Source: Megascapheus bottae (Eukaryota; Chordata; Mammalia; Rodentia; Geomyidae). From it: 64,000 nt of DNA. The notes beneath the pieces were generated by a model that had not been told where the DNA came from, did no database searches, and saw only the letters and a program-made list of their open reading frames with translations. The DNA lies in NCBI GenBank assembly GCA_024803745.1, contig JANJXV010000024.1, positions 19,539,927 to 19,603,926 on the forward strand. The letters run 5' to 3'. Numbering within the stretch: position 1 is the first letter of the stretch; the number at the start of each line of letters is the position of its first letter. Shown piece after piece: positions 11,286-22,844 of the stretch. The translations under genes and the position numbers were made by a program.

Positions 11286-11800
11286 CAAGCTGCCCAGAGG
11301 ACCAGAGGACATTGTAGGCAATCATAGATAGGCCCAAGGGAGGCTCAAGGAAGAGATGCAGGGAGAGAGTCAGCAAGTTCCCGGAGCATTCCCAGGCATT
11401 GGACCGGGAACACAGCCTCTACATTGCCTACAAAGCTTCAGGCTGCTTTGGAAGTCAGGAAAGTCAAAGAAGGTTGACCACAGACCAAATGACTCCACCA
11501 GTTATCCCCAGAAACCTGTTACCAACCACCTGAGGCTCCACGTCTCAGATGGCCAGCCAAGCTGTGCCCACCCTCCACAGCTGAGGAAGCAGAAACAGCT
11601 TTGCTGGACCCATGAGAAATAGGGGAATAATAACAGATCGCATTCTTTAGGACAATGGTGACAAGGACAATTCCACAGTACTTAACTTGTACACTTGTAC
11701 CTTGGACACTTCCTATGTCAAAAAGCCCTGGGTGGGGGCTGGAGGTACCAATACCTTGTGTGTTTTACAACAGGACAGGCAGCACCAAGAGTTTGGGTTT
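11284..11800. other. Unassigned sequence
   Basis: Unique-looking, moderate GC. The 88-codon plus frame (11356-11622) has no recognisable domain, signal or splice context. Confidence 0.45.
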
Positions 11801-11950
11801 AGGGCCAGGAGTTTAGCCTCATGCTAGAATAAGACCCAGGTTCGATTCCTTGGTACCACATACGTAGAAAAAAGCCAGAAATGGTGCTGTGGCTCAAGTG
11901 GTAGAGCTCTAGCCTTGAGAAAGCCCAAGGACAGGATTTTTTTTTTTTTA
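11801..11950 (+). mobile_element. IDL-Geo SINE, 3' end lost
   Basis: Stops at CCCAAGGACAGG and runs into a T-run; the ID half also lacks part of the TGGTAGAGTGCTTGCC segment. Confidence 0.88.
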
Positions 11951-12106
11951 AGTTTGGGCTTACCCAAAGCCTGGCACCCTGGGCAGTGCCAAAAGCACCT
12001 ACAGTCTCAATGACATCATACATTCCAAAAAATATCACCCATCAGAATTAGCTACCCATTCCTTTTCTTATTCCTTATAGTTTTAAAATAGATTATAAAA
12101 GTGTAT

Positions 12107-12340
12107 GGCCAGGCCCTGGCGTCTCACACATATAAATCCTAGCTACTCAGGAGGTTGAGATCTGAGACTCACAGTTCAAAGCCAATCTGGGCAGGAAAGG
12201 CCATGAGACTCATTTCCAGTTAAGCACAGGAAAACTAGAAGTGACACTGTGGCTCAAAGTAATAGAGCACTAGCCTTGAACAAAAGAGCTCAGGACAGCA
12301 GCCAGACCCAGAATTCAAGACCCATGACAAAAAAAAAAAA
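12107..12340 (+). mobile_element. B1-Geo SINE
   Basis: CCAGGCCCTGGCGTCTCACAC to an A13 tail and a (TA)n stretch. Confidence 0.9.
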
Positions 12341-12424
12341 ATAATATATATATATATACATGTATTTGCATAAACATTGTAGAATGGCTAAATCAAACCA
12401 GTTCATCTCACTTAGTTTTCTTTT

Positions 12425-12627
12425 TTCACGGGTGCCCTACTGGGACTTAAACTCAGGGCTGACCTTCAGAGCTGACCTCTACCACTAGAGCCACAGCTCT
12501 ACTTCTGCCACTTCTGGTAATAGTCTCATGGACTTCTCAGCCCCGGATGGTTTCAAACCATGACCCTCAGATATCAGCCTGGTGAGGTGCTCGGATGACA
12601 AATATGAGCTACCAGCACCCAGCCACT
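12425..12627 (-). mobile_element. B1-Geo SINE
   Basis: Antisense, diverged; ends TATGAGCTACCAGCACCCAGCC. Confidence 0.8.
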
Positions 12628-12699
12628 TTATTACACTGAGAACATTATCAGTAATTCCTCTCCTGTATTATACTGGAACATTATCAGTAATACCCCCAA

Positions 12700-12925
12700 A
12701 TCACTGAAAACAGGTGTCTCAAGGAAAAGGCTGTACACAAATGCTCGTAGCAGCACTCACGACAGCTAACAGATGGTCACCATCCAAACATCCATCAACT
12801 AATGAATACACAAAATGTTGCATGGCCACACAATGCAACATTATTCAACCATAAAAAAGAATGAAACTCTGATACATGCTTCCATGCAGATGAACCTTGA
12901 AAACCTTATGCTAAGTGAAAAGGCA

Positions 12926-12964
<39 letters not shown>

Positions 12965-13060
12965 CTCTATGACTATTCCTATAATTCCTTTCTGCTAGTA
13001 CATGCTTCTAAAAGAAACTGGATTTCCATACTCCGAGGGACTAACCGTCTCCTAGAGGCA
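12700..13060 (+). repeat. Old L1 (L1M-type) 3' UTR fragment
   Basis: Follows the L1M 3' UTR order: AGCAGCACTCACGACAGCTAA, CATCCATCAACTAATGAATA, ATTATTCAACCATAAAAAAG, GATGAACCTTGAAAACC, ATGCTAAGTGAAA. Interrupted by a CA run. Confidence 0.8.
12927..12963 (+). repeat. (CA)n microsatellite inside L1 relic
   Basis: About 18 CA units replacing the CAGACACAAA segment of the L1M UTR. Confidence 0.95.
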
Positions 13061-13140
13061 GTCTCTCTAAGATCACTTGTGCTTGTCTTAGAACATTTCC
13101 AGAGCTTCAGGGAAAGAAGGCACTAATTCCTCCCTTATTA

Positions 13141-13374
13141 TTTTTTTTTTGTGGGCATGGGGCTAGAACTCTAGGCCTGGGCATTGTCCTTAAGCTCTTC
13201 AGCTCAAGGCTACCACCCTACCCTGTGAGCCAAGCCCCACTTTCAGCTTTCTAGTGGTTAACTGGAGATAAGAGTCTCACATTCTTTAGTGCACGGGCTG
13301 GCTTTGAACCTTAATCCTCAGATCTCAGCCTCCTGAGTAGCTAGGATTACAGGCATGAGCCACCATGCCTGGCC
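13141..13374 (-). mobile_element. B1-Geo SINE
   Basis: Antisense, near consensus: CATGGGGCTAGAACTC to CATGAGCCACCATGCCTGGCC. Confidence 0.92.
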
Positions 13375-13834
13375 TTCCCTTATTAATTCTGACAACTGCT
13401 GTCTAGATACAGGTTGAGTAGTTAGCAGTTGTCGTGTTCAACTTCCAGTGAACTCTCCTCGCTGATCTCCTCCACCCTGCTGAAGCGAAGCACCCATTAG
13501 CTACTCAGAACCTCTGGGCCACTTCCTTCCCTTCCAGAGATCATTACGTGCTGTGGAGATCAATCCATTTTTTGACTTTGTGTGTGGTTCAACCATCACC
13601 TTTATGTATTTGAAGTATGAAGTCACTCGGGCCATCCAAGACCATGATTGACTTCTGATCACTGTCACTTGAAAATCCAGGTACTAGCATGTTTTGTTGA
13701 AGCACATTAAAAATCAACCTTCAGTATTTTCCCAAGAACATATCATTAACTTCAACAACCACTTCTGGTTGGGTTAGGTTTTGGGGTTTTTTTTTTGGGG
13801 GGGGGAGGTCATTGTTATTGTTGTTATGGTTTTG
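13375..13834. other. Unassigned sequence
   Basis: Nothing recognised except a short T/G run near 13784-13805. Confidence 0.45.
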
Positions 13835-14055
13835 TGCCAGTACAGGGGCTTGAACCCAGGCTTGTCACTTGGCTTTTTTACTCAGCACTGGTACTCTACC
13901 ACTCGAGCTACAGCTCCACATCAAGCCTTTTGCTGGCTGGTTAGATTTAAGATTCTCACAAACTTTTATACCTAAGCTGGCTTTGAACTGTGATCCTCCT
14001 ATCTTAGCCTCGTAAGTAGGTAAGATTATAGGAATGAGTCACCAGCCCCTGGCTG
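13835..14055 (-). mobile_element. B1-Geo SINE
   Basis: Antisense, diverged: GTACAGGGGCTTGAACCC to GAGTCACCAGCCCCTGGCTG. Confidence 0.83.
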
Positions 14056-15035
14056 ACCAGTCTTAAGAGAGGCTAGATATGGCTGATTTCTTTTTTCATA
14101 TGATGTATTGATTTTAAAATATATCCACTGTCCAAGCCAATATCATGTTTAGTAAATAACATATCGAAATTGAATTTCCCTTCTGAATGTACTAATAATC
14201 TCCATCACCTTCTCCTCCTGCCCCTCTCCCATAACCACACACGAAGACACCGTCTCCATGCCTCTGCCACACAATCCTCCATATCGCTACCCTCCATCTG
14301 CTGCTCCTCACCTTCTCCCCTCCTTCACTGGCTAAACAGAATAATAATATGAAGCCAAATAATATTGTAGTCATTGTTTCATCATGAGTGCAGCCTTTTA
14401 TTCTCTGCTTTTAAATACTGCTTACAATTTGTTCTTTAAAAAAAAATGGTTTTCTGCTTGTATGGGAGCTTCAGTTGATTTCTCCAGAGGACTCAGTGGT
14501 CTTTCAGAGAAAACGAGGCCTGATTACTGAGACCATTTCAATAAGAAACACAGGCGTCCTCAGTGAAATCTGAGAGTGCTCTACTGTCATGACACAATTA
14601 CTCTTTCTGTGCTTGGCAGAAAGAAATGTCTCACAGAACAGACATTCTAACCACAACTTTTTACAAAGGTCTAGTAGTGGTCCTGTCCGGAGCCATCTAG
14701 ACTAGGCCCCCTAGTTCTTTGGCTCTGTGACCCCATCCACTGTCCCTGCCCCCAGCTGAAAACTGCTGGGATACACTGTAATCTCACAGAGGAAGGAAAA
14801 CCAGCCTATAGCCTGCCCAGTAGTGCATACACCTGGCTGTGACTTACATACCCAGCAGGAGGGAATAAAAGGAAACTCCCTCACCCATCTCTCTGTTGGT
14901 TACAAAATCAAGATTCATCCTGTGGAGATTCCTGCGAAATGTGTGGCCCCCATGTTAACCAACATCCCCAAGGTGAAATCTTAAATAAAATAACTCCCAG
15001 GGAAAATAAGAACAGCCAACTCCTTCACTCTTGTG
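14056..15035. other. Unique-looking non-coding block
   Basis: About 1 kb without recognisable repeat. It includes a C/T-rich patch at 14200-14330 that creates paired short frames on both strands. One of the longer repeat-poor stretches of the presumed intron. Confidence 0.5.
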
Positions 15036-15205
15036 AGAACTTACTCTTACCAACTGCCTGATGTGTGCCAAGTTTTGTACTAAGTATTTCTCTGGAATTA
15101 AGCCAATTCCCCCAGTCTCTTCCAACAACCCATTTCACAAGTAAGGAATCTGAAACTAGGCATAAGGGAGGGGGTGGAGCTTGAGTAAAGCAACAGGGGC
15201 AGGGA
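15036..15205 (+). repeat. MIR element, degenerate
   Basis: GATGTGTGCCAAGTTTTGTACTAAGTA, then CAACAACCCATTTCACAAGTAAGGAATCTGAAAC, matching the MIR core order. Confidence 0.65.
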
Positions 15206-15427
15206 AGTGATCTTTTGCATCTTTTGGACTGTGCTAAGCACCCTTTCCCAAGGAAACTGTACTTTCAAAGAGACTGTGGCCATCTTACTCTAAGATCCAC
15301 AGCAGAACAAATCACCCCAGCTGCGAAGCCAACACTTCCATGGTTTCTACTGTGCTAAAAAAAAAAAAATGTGTCTACCATCTGATTGACGACACCCAAA
15401 CTCAGTATTTCAGTTCTTAGAAACCAG

Positions 15428-15637
15428 GACAGCCCAGTGCCAGTGGCTACCCAGGAAGCAGAGATCAGAAGATCAAGGTTTACAGCCAACCTGAGCAGGA
15501 TTGTCTATGGGACTCTTATCTCCAATTAACCAGGAAGTGGAGTTGTGGCTCAAGTGATAAAGCACCAGCCTTAAATGAAAAAGCCAAACCAGAGCGTGAG
15601 GCCCTGAGTTCAAATCCCAGACCACACATACACAGAG
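15428..15637 (+). mobile_element. B1-Geo SINE, internally shortened
   Basis: CCAGTGCCAGTGGCTACCCAGG joins early and late parts of the B1 half; linker and Geo half follow. Confidence 0.82.
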
Positions 15638-16878
15638 TTATTACGTATTACCCTAGATAGAGGTGACAAGGAGACATAATGGGGGCTTCTGAGGGTGGCA
15701 TTGTTTCTTAATTTTAGTATTCTATTCTACAATCAGTTTGTGGAAGTCCATTTGGCCTGCATCCTAAAGAGGTAAATATATACATATACGTTTATATATA
15801 TGTAAATAGACATGTGTGTTGTATATGTACATATTATACTTTACTTTTCAAAATTTAATTTATACATGCGACTTCAAAAACTGAGTTCCTATCAAATTTA
15901 CAAAAACAAATCTAAGATACTTCTAACCAGATCTGAACATGGTCTGAAAATCACTCCAGCAGCTGACCAGAGACGAGAATGCTGCCTCTCATCTGCCTGC
16001 TCGCCTCAAGAGTCTTCTAGAAGGCAAATTCCCTTCTGAGCCTGATTTGTGTGATGAGATGAATTTTAAAGAGCTATGCAGAAAGCACCTCTGGGATCTG
16101 AGTAATGTACTCCAAGGCCTTGGGGGAGCCCTATCATTTGAAGATGAGTTGGGATAAGAGTAACCACCTCCAACTTCCCATAATTTACTGTGTTCTAGGG
16201 CACATCTTTCCAGGCTGCCTTCAGGAACTGCTAGAGGCCAGTGACTGGCCAGCCCCGTCTCACCACTCAGGACTCCTGCTTTCCCTAGAGGCTGAAACCA
16301 CGCAGACTGCACAGCATCCCGTCCTGCTGGGCTGCCATAGACGCCCTTTCACATGAGGTCACAGCCACCTTGCCCCTCGACGCAGCCCAACCCTGTCACC
16401 ACAACCACCTCTCTAGCTGTTCTCCCTTCCTGGCCAAGGTCAAGTGCCTCATTTCCCCTCCCTCTCCCTCATTTGATGCCTCCTGAATCCCAACAAGGCC
16501 TCACCAACGTGCAGTTCCTGCAGGCTCCCCACCACCACTCTTCCTTCTGGCACTGAACACCAGAGGCCTCCCCTCCCTGGAACCAGTTTCCTTAACCTCC
16601 AGCCCCAGCTGCTGTTCCTTCCCCTGGGATTCCAGAATGCATCCTCTCCCTGAGCCACCTCCCCAGATGCCTGCACACAAGCTGGCCCCAGGGACACGCC
16701 TGCGCAAACGACTGCGCTGATGCACACTAGTCAGCATAGGGCGGGGAGAACACTGCTCTACCCCAGAAAGAGACTCCACCTGAGCTCAGATTCAGATCAA
16801 GTACCCAGACTCCAGTCATTCCTCTCCCATCAACTGCTCAGAAATTGGAGCTTACATAAGAAAAGGACCCAGTAAACA
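15638..16878. other. Unique-looking block, C-rich in its second half
   Basis: AT-rich to about 15900, then pyrimidine/C-rich from 16350 to 16720. That richness explains overlapping short frames on both strands (16353-16556, 16449-16727, 16501-16779). No splice-flanked exon is evident. Confidence 0.45.
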
Positions 16879-17088
16879 TGCAGCCAGTGGCTCACACCAG
16901 TGGTCCTAGTTATTCAAGAGGCTGAGATTTAAGGGTTGTGTTTGAAGCCAGCCTGGGCAGGAAAGTCTATAAGACTTATCAACAATTTTTTACAAATCTG
17001 GAAGTGGATAGAGTGCTCACCTTGAACAAAAAGCAGCTCAGGGACAGTGCCCAGGCCCCGAGTTCAAGCCCCAGGGCCTGTACCAAAA
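16879..17088 (+). mobile_element. B1-Geo SINE
   Basis: CAGTGGCTCACACCAGTGG to CAGGGCCTGTACCAAAAAGG, with a shortened linker. Confidence 0.85.
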
Positions 17089-17274
17089 AGGAAGAAAGAA
17101 AAGAAAGAAAAGGCCCAGTAGAGAGATCAGCATAGAATTAAAAACTGAGAAGCTCCTTGCATTAGCTTCTTAAATATTCCAGAGCATGACTTCTTAGTTT
17201 ATTCCCATGGCTCAGTCCCCAGGCTAACAGCAGAGGCAACGAGAACAGCCTCCACCATCAGACAAACTAGACTC

Positions 17275-17476
17275 TCTGCATACTTGTAATCCTGGCTACT
17301 CAGGAGGCTCAGATCAGAGGCGGATTGAGGTTCCAAGCCAACCTGGACAGGAAAATCCATGACAGTCATCTCCAATTAACCACCAAAAAGCCCGAAGTGG
17401 AGCTGGGGCTCAAGTGGAAGAGCATCAGCTTTGGAGAGAAAACCTTAGGGACAGTGCCCTGGCCCTGAGTTCCAGT
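17275..17476 (+). mobile_element. B1-Geo SINE
   Basis: TACTTGTAATCCTGGCTACTC to GGCCCTGAGTTCCAGTG; the 5' end of B1 is missing. Confidence 0.87.
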
Positions 17477-17540
17477 GCGCGCACACACGCACACGCACAC
17501 ACGCACACGCGCACACGCACACACACACACACACACACAC
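17477..17540 (+). repeat. (CA)n microsatellite with CG interruptions
   Basis: CA-rich tail that gives long His/Thr or Cys/Val frames on both strands. Confidence 0.95.
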
Positions 17541-17640
17541 TCAGGAGTATTGCATATGGAAGAGAACCAGCTCCGGAGGGAAAAACTAAGGGACAGTGCC
17601 CTGGCTCTGAGCTCCAGGACACACGGACACACACACCAGG
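17541..17640 (+). repeat. Imperfect duplicate of the SINE 3' end
   Basis: GAAGAGAACCAGCTCCGGAGG ... GGGACAGTGCCCTGGCTCTGAG repeats, with changes, the 3' part of the preceding SINE (about 17419-17475), including a second CA tail. Confidence 0.7.
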
Positions 17641-17684
17641 AACATTACATAGATTAGGTGAGAGTGCAAGAAAGGGCTAATTTT

Positions 17685-17830
17685 GACGGCAAGTCAGACC
17701 CATCTGGTACTTTATTAAACCTGAACCCCCTCCCTCCTTAAGAGATTCTGACTCAATTGGGTAGGGTATGGTCTGGAATTTTAAAATTTAGGATGGGCTA
17801 ACACGTGACAAGCTTCCAAAAAGTATATAC
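17685..17830 (+). repeat. MER5-like DNA transposon relic
   Basis: GAGATTCTGACTCAATTGGGTAGGGT and GGAATTTTAAAATTTAGGATGG recall the MER5A middle (AATCAGAATCTCTGGGGG... AATCTGCATTTTAA). Confidence 0.5.
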
Positions 17831-17892
17831 CAGCTATGAATACCATTATTTTTACCAAATCTCGGTCTACAGAACTTTAGACACACAAATCG

Positions 17893-18110
17893 GTTAGGCT
17901 GGGCACAGCGATACATGCCTGTAATCTCACCTACTCCAGGAGTAAATATTGGAGGGATTGATGTGCCAGCCTATCCTACCCCAAAAGCAATCTTAATAAT
18001 TCAGATTAAAGTCACATGCTATAATCCCAGTTATGCATAGGTGAACTACCTTGATCCAAAACGGGCTCCCACAGAAAAACAAGAGGCCCTACCTGAAAAA
18101 TAAAGTGTTA
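17893..18110 (+). mobile_element. Diverged B1-type SINE
   Basis: GGCTGGGCACAGCGATACATGCCTG opens a B1 half; the remainder is decayed. Confidence 0.6.
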
Positions 18111-18191
18111 AATGGCTGGGGGCCCGGCTCACATGGCAGAGTGCCTTAAACCCTTATTTCAAGTTGCATTAAGAGAATGAACAAGTATCAG

Positions 18192-18520
18192 GCTAGCTGG
18201 GCGGGATGGCTCATGCCTTTAATCCTAGCTAATCAAGAGGATGAGATCTGAGGATCAAGGTTCAAATCAAGTCTGGGCACTAAAAAGTCCATGATAGGCC
18301 TGAGAGTATGGCCTAGTGGTTAAAGTGCTTGCCTAGCATGCATGAAGACCCGGGTTCGATTCCTCGGTACCACATACATAGGAAAAAAAGCTGGAAGTGG
18401 TGCTGAGGCTCAAGTGGTAGAGCTCTAGCCTTGAGAAAGTCCAAGGACAGTGCTCAAGCCCAAGACTGGCAAAAAAAAAAAAAAAAAGTCCATGATACTC
18501 TTATCTCTGGCTCTAGGGGT
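18192..18520 (+). mobile_element. B1-Geo fragment interrupted by IDL-Geo
   Basis: B1 half 18192-18296 is broken at AAAGTCCATGATA; the copy resumes at 18485 with the same AAAGTCCATGATA and CTCTTATCTC. The rest of the outer copy is lost soon after. Confidence 0.88.
18297..18484 (+). mobile_element. IDL-Geo SINE nested in B1-Geo
   Basis: GGCCTGAGAGTATGGCC to GACTGGC plus a long A-tail. The perfect 13-bp target duplication AAAGTCCATGATA (18284-18296, 18485-18497) shows a recent insertion. Confidence 0.94.
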
Positions 18521-19235
18521 AGGGCCCATATTTCCTAAGAATCAGGTGAGGATTCACGTAACTAAGTAACTGGCATAACTGCATAACCTCACAGCTCGGG
18601 GCCACAATTAAACAGGGACACTCTAAAGGCCTGCTAGGAGTCCCGGGGCAGACGTCACTAGCCAGTGGCCAACAGGATAATCACCCAGGGGCCCTATTTC
18701 AAATTATGCATACTGTAGTCTAAAAAGGTGAAATGAAATTTACACTGAAATGAAATTTATACTTGGACCTGGACTAGCTCTTGTTCTTCATGATTCTGCT
18801 ATTTTGTGACCAAGGAAGAATATAGAATGTCCTAGGAGGCCTTTAAAACAAGGGCCATTCCTGATGAGTCAAAACCCCTTGGTAAGTAACTTCCAAAAAG
18901 GAGAAAGCCTAGGAAGAAGAAACCTTGAAGAAAATAAAGAGCATGCAAGTCTAACCTGAATACTCTGGCATACATCAAGATCCACCTTGACAGGAAATGA
19001 GGACTGACCTGAGAGGGAAATGACCAGGGTTTTATTACTTCCAAGCTCTGCTTAGAGTCACACTTGTTTTGAAAACAGTTTTACCTCTACTTTCTTTCAA
19101 GGACAACAATAATGGGGGGGGGATTTTTTTTTTAATAAAAAAATCTAAAAACAAGTAAGACTCAAGAGTCACCCTCCTATACCCAGCAAGGCCAAAAAAG
19201 CAACATAACCAACTAAGTAAAAAACAACAATCTGA
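18521..19235. other. Unassigned sequence
   Basis: Includes a stretch at 18655-18720 (CAGTGGCCAACAGGATAATCACC) that may be another MER5-like scrap. Otherwise nothing recognised. Confidence 0.4.
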
Positions 19236-19425
19236 GTCCAGGAGTTTGGCCTAGTAGTAGAGTGCTTGCCTAGCGTGCACAAAGATCCGGTTTCAATTCC
19301 TCAGTACCACATACATACAAAAAAACTGGAAGTGGTGCTGAGGCTCAAGTGGTAGAGCTCTAGCCTTGAGAAAGTCCACGGACAGTGCACAGGCCCTCAG
19401 CCCAAGCCCAGGACTAGCAAAAAAA
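19236..19425 (+). mobile_element. IDL-Geo SINE
   Basis: CCAGGAGTTTGGCCTAGTAG to CCCAGGACTAGCAAAAAAAG. Confidence 0.93.
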
Positions 19426-19455
19426 GAAAAAAAGAAAAAAAAATCTGCATTGAGA

Positions 19456-19668
19456 GGCCAGGTGCCAGTGGCTCATACCTGTAATGGCAGCTACTCAGGA
19501 GGATGGAGGAAGGATCTCAGCCTGGATAGAAAACTCCTCTAGACTCTATCTCCAATGAATTAGCAAAATGCTGGACTGGAGGTGCATCTCAAGTAGCAGA
19601 GCTTCCATGCTGAGCAAGAAAACTAAGCCAGAATGAGAGGCCCTGAGTTCAAACACAGACAGAAACCA
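19456..19668 (+). mobile_element. B1-Geo SINE
   Basis: CCAGGTGCCAGTGGCTCATACC to GAGGCCCTGAGTTCAAACAC. Confidence 0.87.
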
Positions 19669-20224
19669 AGTGATTGCATGCCCTTGAACTTGATAGACAG
19701 AAGTAAAGGCAAGAGTGACAGAGATGTTCAACTGCACAGAAGGCCTTACAGGCTCCACAGCAACGTACAGTGGGGGTCAGATCTTTCTAGAACCACGAAG
19801 GCGGCTGGAGAGCAGAGTAAAGGCTAGACTAGACCCTGAATCGCCAGCTCAGCAGTGACACTGTGGAGCAGGAAGCCACCTAACCCATGGCTGCTCTCTG
19901 CACCAGCCAGGGGAATTGCCCAGGCAGTGGACCTCTGGCCCACATCAGTCAGTTCTCTACCCCATCTTTCAGCGCATGGCTCTGCCTCAGTTTCCCCATC
20001 TGGATATCTGCCACAGTCCATTATCCTCACCCTTCCTGGCAAGAGCCTCAGAGACAGCATCCCACAGAGCTGCAGGACCTGGGTGACGTCACCACACCCA
20101 CACTGTCCCCGGCACCACCAGCTCATTCCAACACTGCCTCACCTCAAACCATGGGGCAGAGATAGAGACAAAGCAAGTGCTACCCCTGACCTCACACGGT
20201 TCATCATCTGACAGGAGAAACAGA
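19669..20224. other. Unique-looking block
   Basis: Moderate GC, frames open on both strands to 118 codons (19855-20211) without domain or splice context. Contains a palindromic CRE-type TGACGTCA at 20084-20091. Confidence 0.45.
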
Positions 20225-20545
20225 ACTGAACACATCATTATCACTAACTCACAGTAGCCAAAAAGGAGATACAACCCATGCATCCACTGAGGGATGAATG
20301 GATCAACAAAATGTGTTTCATACCTACAACGGAATACTATACAGCCTTTAAAAGGAAAGAACCTATGACATACACAACAGGAAGGAACCTTGAGGCCATG
20401 TTAAATGGAATGCTAAGACACGGAAGGGTAAGTGCTCTGTGCTTCTACTTATCCAAAGGACCAAAGGAGTCAAACTCACCAAACAGAAAGCAAAGGCTGG
20501 TTTGCCGAGTTCAGGGGCAGGAAAAGAGAAAGATTATTCCCCGCA
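20225..20545 (+). repeat. Old L1 (L1M-type) 3' UTR fragment
   Basis: CATGCATCCACTGAGGGATGAATGG, AACGGAATACTATACAGCC, GGAAGGAACCTTGAGG, ATGCTAAG, and AGTTCAGGGGCAGG follow the L1M 3' UTR order. Confidence 0.8.
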
Positions 20546-21488
20546 CATACAGACACATTGTCCCTTAGCATGAGTGTGGTACAAGAGGGTTTCATGCCGA
20601 CAGATCCATAGATGCATACGACGTGCCTTGAGCAGATTCGCCCCCTCCCCTGCTCTCCGTCACCTTCCCTTCCCTCTTCCCAAACCAACCACAACCAGCT
20701 TCACTGTTCCATCTGCACACTGGTCACCAAGTGTGCTTGACTTCACCACCCTCCCACGAGCACCCACCCCCTGTCCGTCTCACACTGCTGTCTATCACAG
20801 CGAACACTTACATGCTTATTCAAAGGGGATTCGCTAAGGCACGCTTCCCCCAGCCCTCTACCCACTCTTAGTCCTTCAGCTATCTTCACTCATCACAGAG
20901 GCAACTCACTTCGGTGTGTTTCACCCTCCAAAATTCTCTTTTCCCCCTCATCCTCTAATCCTCTCAAACAGTCCCACAACTACAAACATGATCTATTGTT
21001 TTCTTCCACAGATACAGAGTTCTAGTTTTACAAGATGAAAGGAGTTCCTAATACCATTTATCCATGTGCTTAAACACAGCTCTGATGGCAAGTCTTATGC
21101 CATTATGTATTTTACCCCAATTTTAGAAATCAAGTAATCACTGTAATTCAAGTTGGGAACAGTCAGATGAGAGACGCTAAATACAGCTGTGGTCAAAGAA
21201 GGCCATGGGGAAGTCAGCTAAGCTGGTCCCAGTACATGAGGCCAGGAAGAGAAGGGAGTCTCCAGCTCTGGGCCTTCCCTATCAGATCCTATTGCAGCCC
21301 AGAAAACAGCAACCTGGCCTGTTTACAACCCCGTGCAGCTAAAATCCCTGGACTTTGGAACATGTGTTTGACACTTCATGGACAAACACACATGTTCACA
21401 TATGAGAGAGGTGAGACAGAGGCTAACCAGGCCCTAGGGTAGGGGAAAATTAGGAATCTCACCAAGTATTCTCTCTCTGGAAAACTGA
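20546..21488. other. Unassigned sequence, C/T-rich at 20640-20960
   Basis: No repeat recognised. The 87- and 91-codon plus frames look non-coding (no domain, no splice signals). Confidence 0.4.
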
Positions 21489-21607
21489 CCCTTTTTTGGC
21501 GGGAGGGAGAGTCGGCTGGGGGGCTTGAACTCTGTGCCTGGGAACTGTCCCTAAGCTCTTCAGCTCAAAGCTCTACAGCCCTAACCCTGGAGTCACAGTG
21601 CCACTAT
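21489..21607 (-). mobile_element. Geo monomer (3' part of a SINE)
   Basis: GGGGCTTGAACTCTGTGCC to GAGTCACAGTGCCAC; a 5'-truncated antisense copy. Confidence 0.8.
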
Positions 21608-21677
21608 ACAAACACTAAATCTATATCTAAAATCGAAATACAGAAATATCTGCAAAGTTATTTTAGGAAGCATTGTG

Positions 21678-21683
<6 letters not shown>

Positions 21684-21733
<50 letters not shown>
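21684..21733 (+). repeat. (CA)n microsatellite
   Basis: About 24 CA units. Confidence 0.95.
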
Positions 21734-21735
<2 letters not shown>

Positions 21736-21754
21736 GCAGGAAGGAGGAATCCCA

Positions 21755-21880
21755 CTGATTGTATGGCCTTAGGCAAGCTGGCAAGCCCTACTGAGCTTTT
21801 TTTGTGAAATGGCCATGATAGCTAACAGAAACACGTGATTCCCACAGTAGAGCAGTGGCAAGCACCCACCATTGATGATG
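21755..21880 (-). repeat. MIR fragment
   Basis: TGGCCTTAGGCAAGCTGGCAAG ... TTTGTGAAATGGCCATGATAG matches the antisense MIR order (CTTGGGCAAGTCAC ... TGTAAAATGGGGATAATA). Confidence 0.5.
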
Positions 21881-22094
21881 CTTCTTTCCCGGTCAGTCCT
21901 GAGATCTCTGCAAAAGCCATCGAGAGAAAGAAGTATGCCAGGCGATCAATGAAAAGCTCAGATGCCAACCCACGAAAATGCTAACTGTTAAGGAGATATT
22001 TCCTACCTAGGAGTTTGGCACAGATGACAAAAATTGGTAAGAGGTGGCACTGTGGAGACTGGAAGGGAACGCAGTACTCTGATTCATCGCTAGA

Positions 22095-22480
22095 CAGAAT
22101 ATTGATTGCTTCAGTTTTTTCTAGAGAGCAATTTGGCAGTGGAGAGCAAAATGTAATGTGTCCATACTGCCTGGTCCAGCAATTCTATCTGGGGAAATTT
22201 GTTCTATGGAAATAATTAGAAAAGTATATAAAGATCCAGGTTCAGTGAGGCTCATAGCCGAGCAAAAGTTGAAAGCAGTATTATTATCCAGCCACAGAGA
22301 ACGGGCTAAATGAAGCACGGAAAGCCCCACAGCTTCAGATAAAACCATAAGGTGGATCTGTATTTCCTCACATTATAAAGATCCCATGATAAAATGCCAA
22401 GTGGAAAAATGCAAGTTGCCAAACAACACTGCACAATATGATACTACTGTATGTGCACAAGTGCACAGGCATGCACTTAT
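22095..22480 (+). repeat. Old L1/HAL1 3' UTR fragment
   Basis: AGCAATTTGGCAGTG, TCCAGCAATTCTATCTGGGG, CACAGAGAACGGGCTAAATGAA, TGATAAAATGCCAAGTGGAAAAA, ATGATACTACTGTATG. Confidence 0.7.
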
Positions 22481-22539
22481 AGGCATAAAAAAAACTGAGA
22501 AGAGATACCAAATGTCATAGCAGTTTGTGTAGTGATTTT

Positions 22540-22576
22540 TGCTTCCTTCTCCTCCTCCTCCTCCTCCTCCTCTTCC
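22540..22576 (+). repeat. (TCC)n microsatellite
   Basis: About ten CTC/TCC units; gives a poly-Gly/Glu-like minus frame. Confidence 0.95.
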
Positions 22577-22597
22577 TATGTTAATACCGAAATTCAA

Positions 22598-22825
22598 ATG
22601 GGTGCTGGTGGCTCACACCTGTAATTGTAGCCACTCAACAGACTGAGATCTGAAGATCACAGTCTGAAGCCAGGCTAGGCAGAAAAGTTCATGAGACTCT
22701 TATTTCCAATTAACTGGAAGTGGTACTTGGCTCAAAGTGGTAGAGCACTAGCTTCCTGCGGAAAAACTTCAGATAGAACCCAGGCCCTGGGTTCAAGGAC
22801 TATGACTGATCAAGAAAAAAAAATC
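22598..22825 (+). mobile_element. B1-Geo SINE
   Basis: GGTGCTGGTGGCTCACACCTG to GATCAAGAAAAAAAA. Confidence 0.88.
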
Positions 22826-22844
22826 CCACAATAACAACATTGAG

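Noticed and set aside
20084..20091. Palindromic CRE site TGACGTCA as a regulatory element
   Set aside because: A single 8-bp site far from any identified promoter; expected by chance at this scale and no supporting context.
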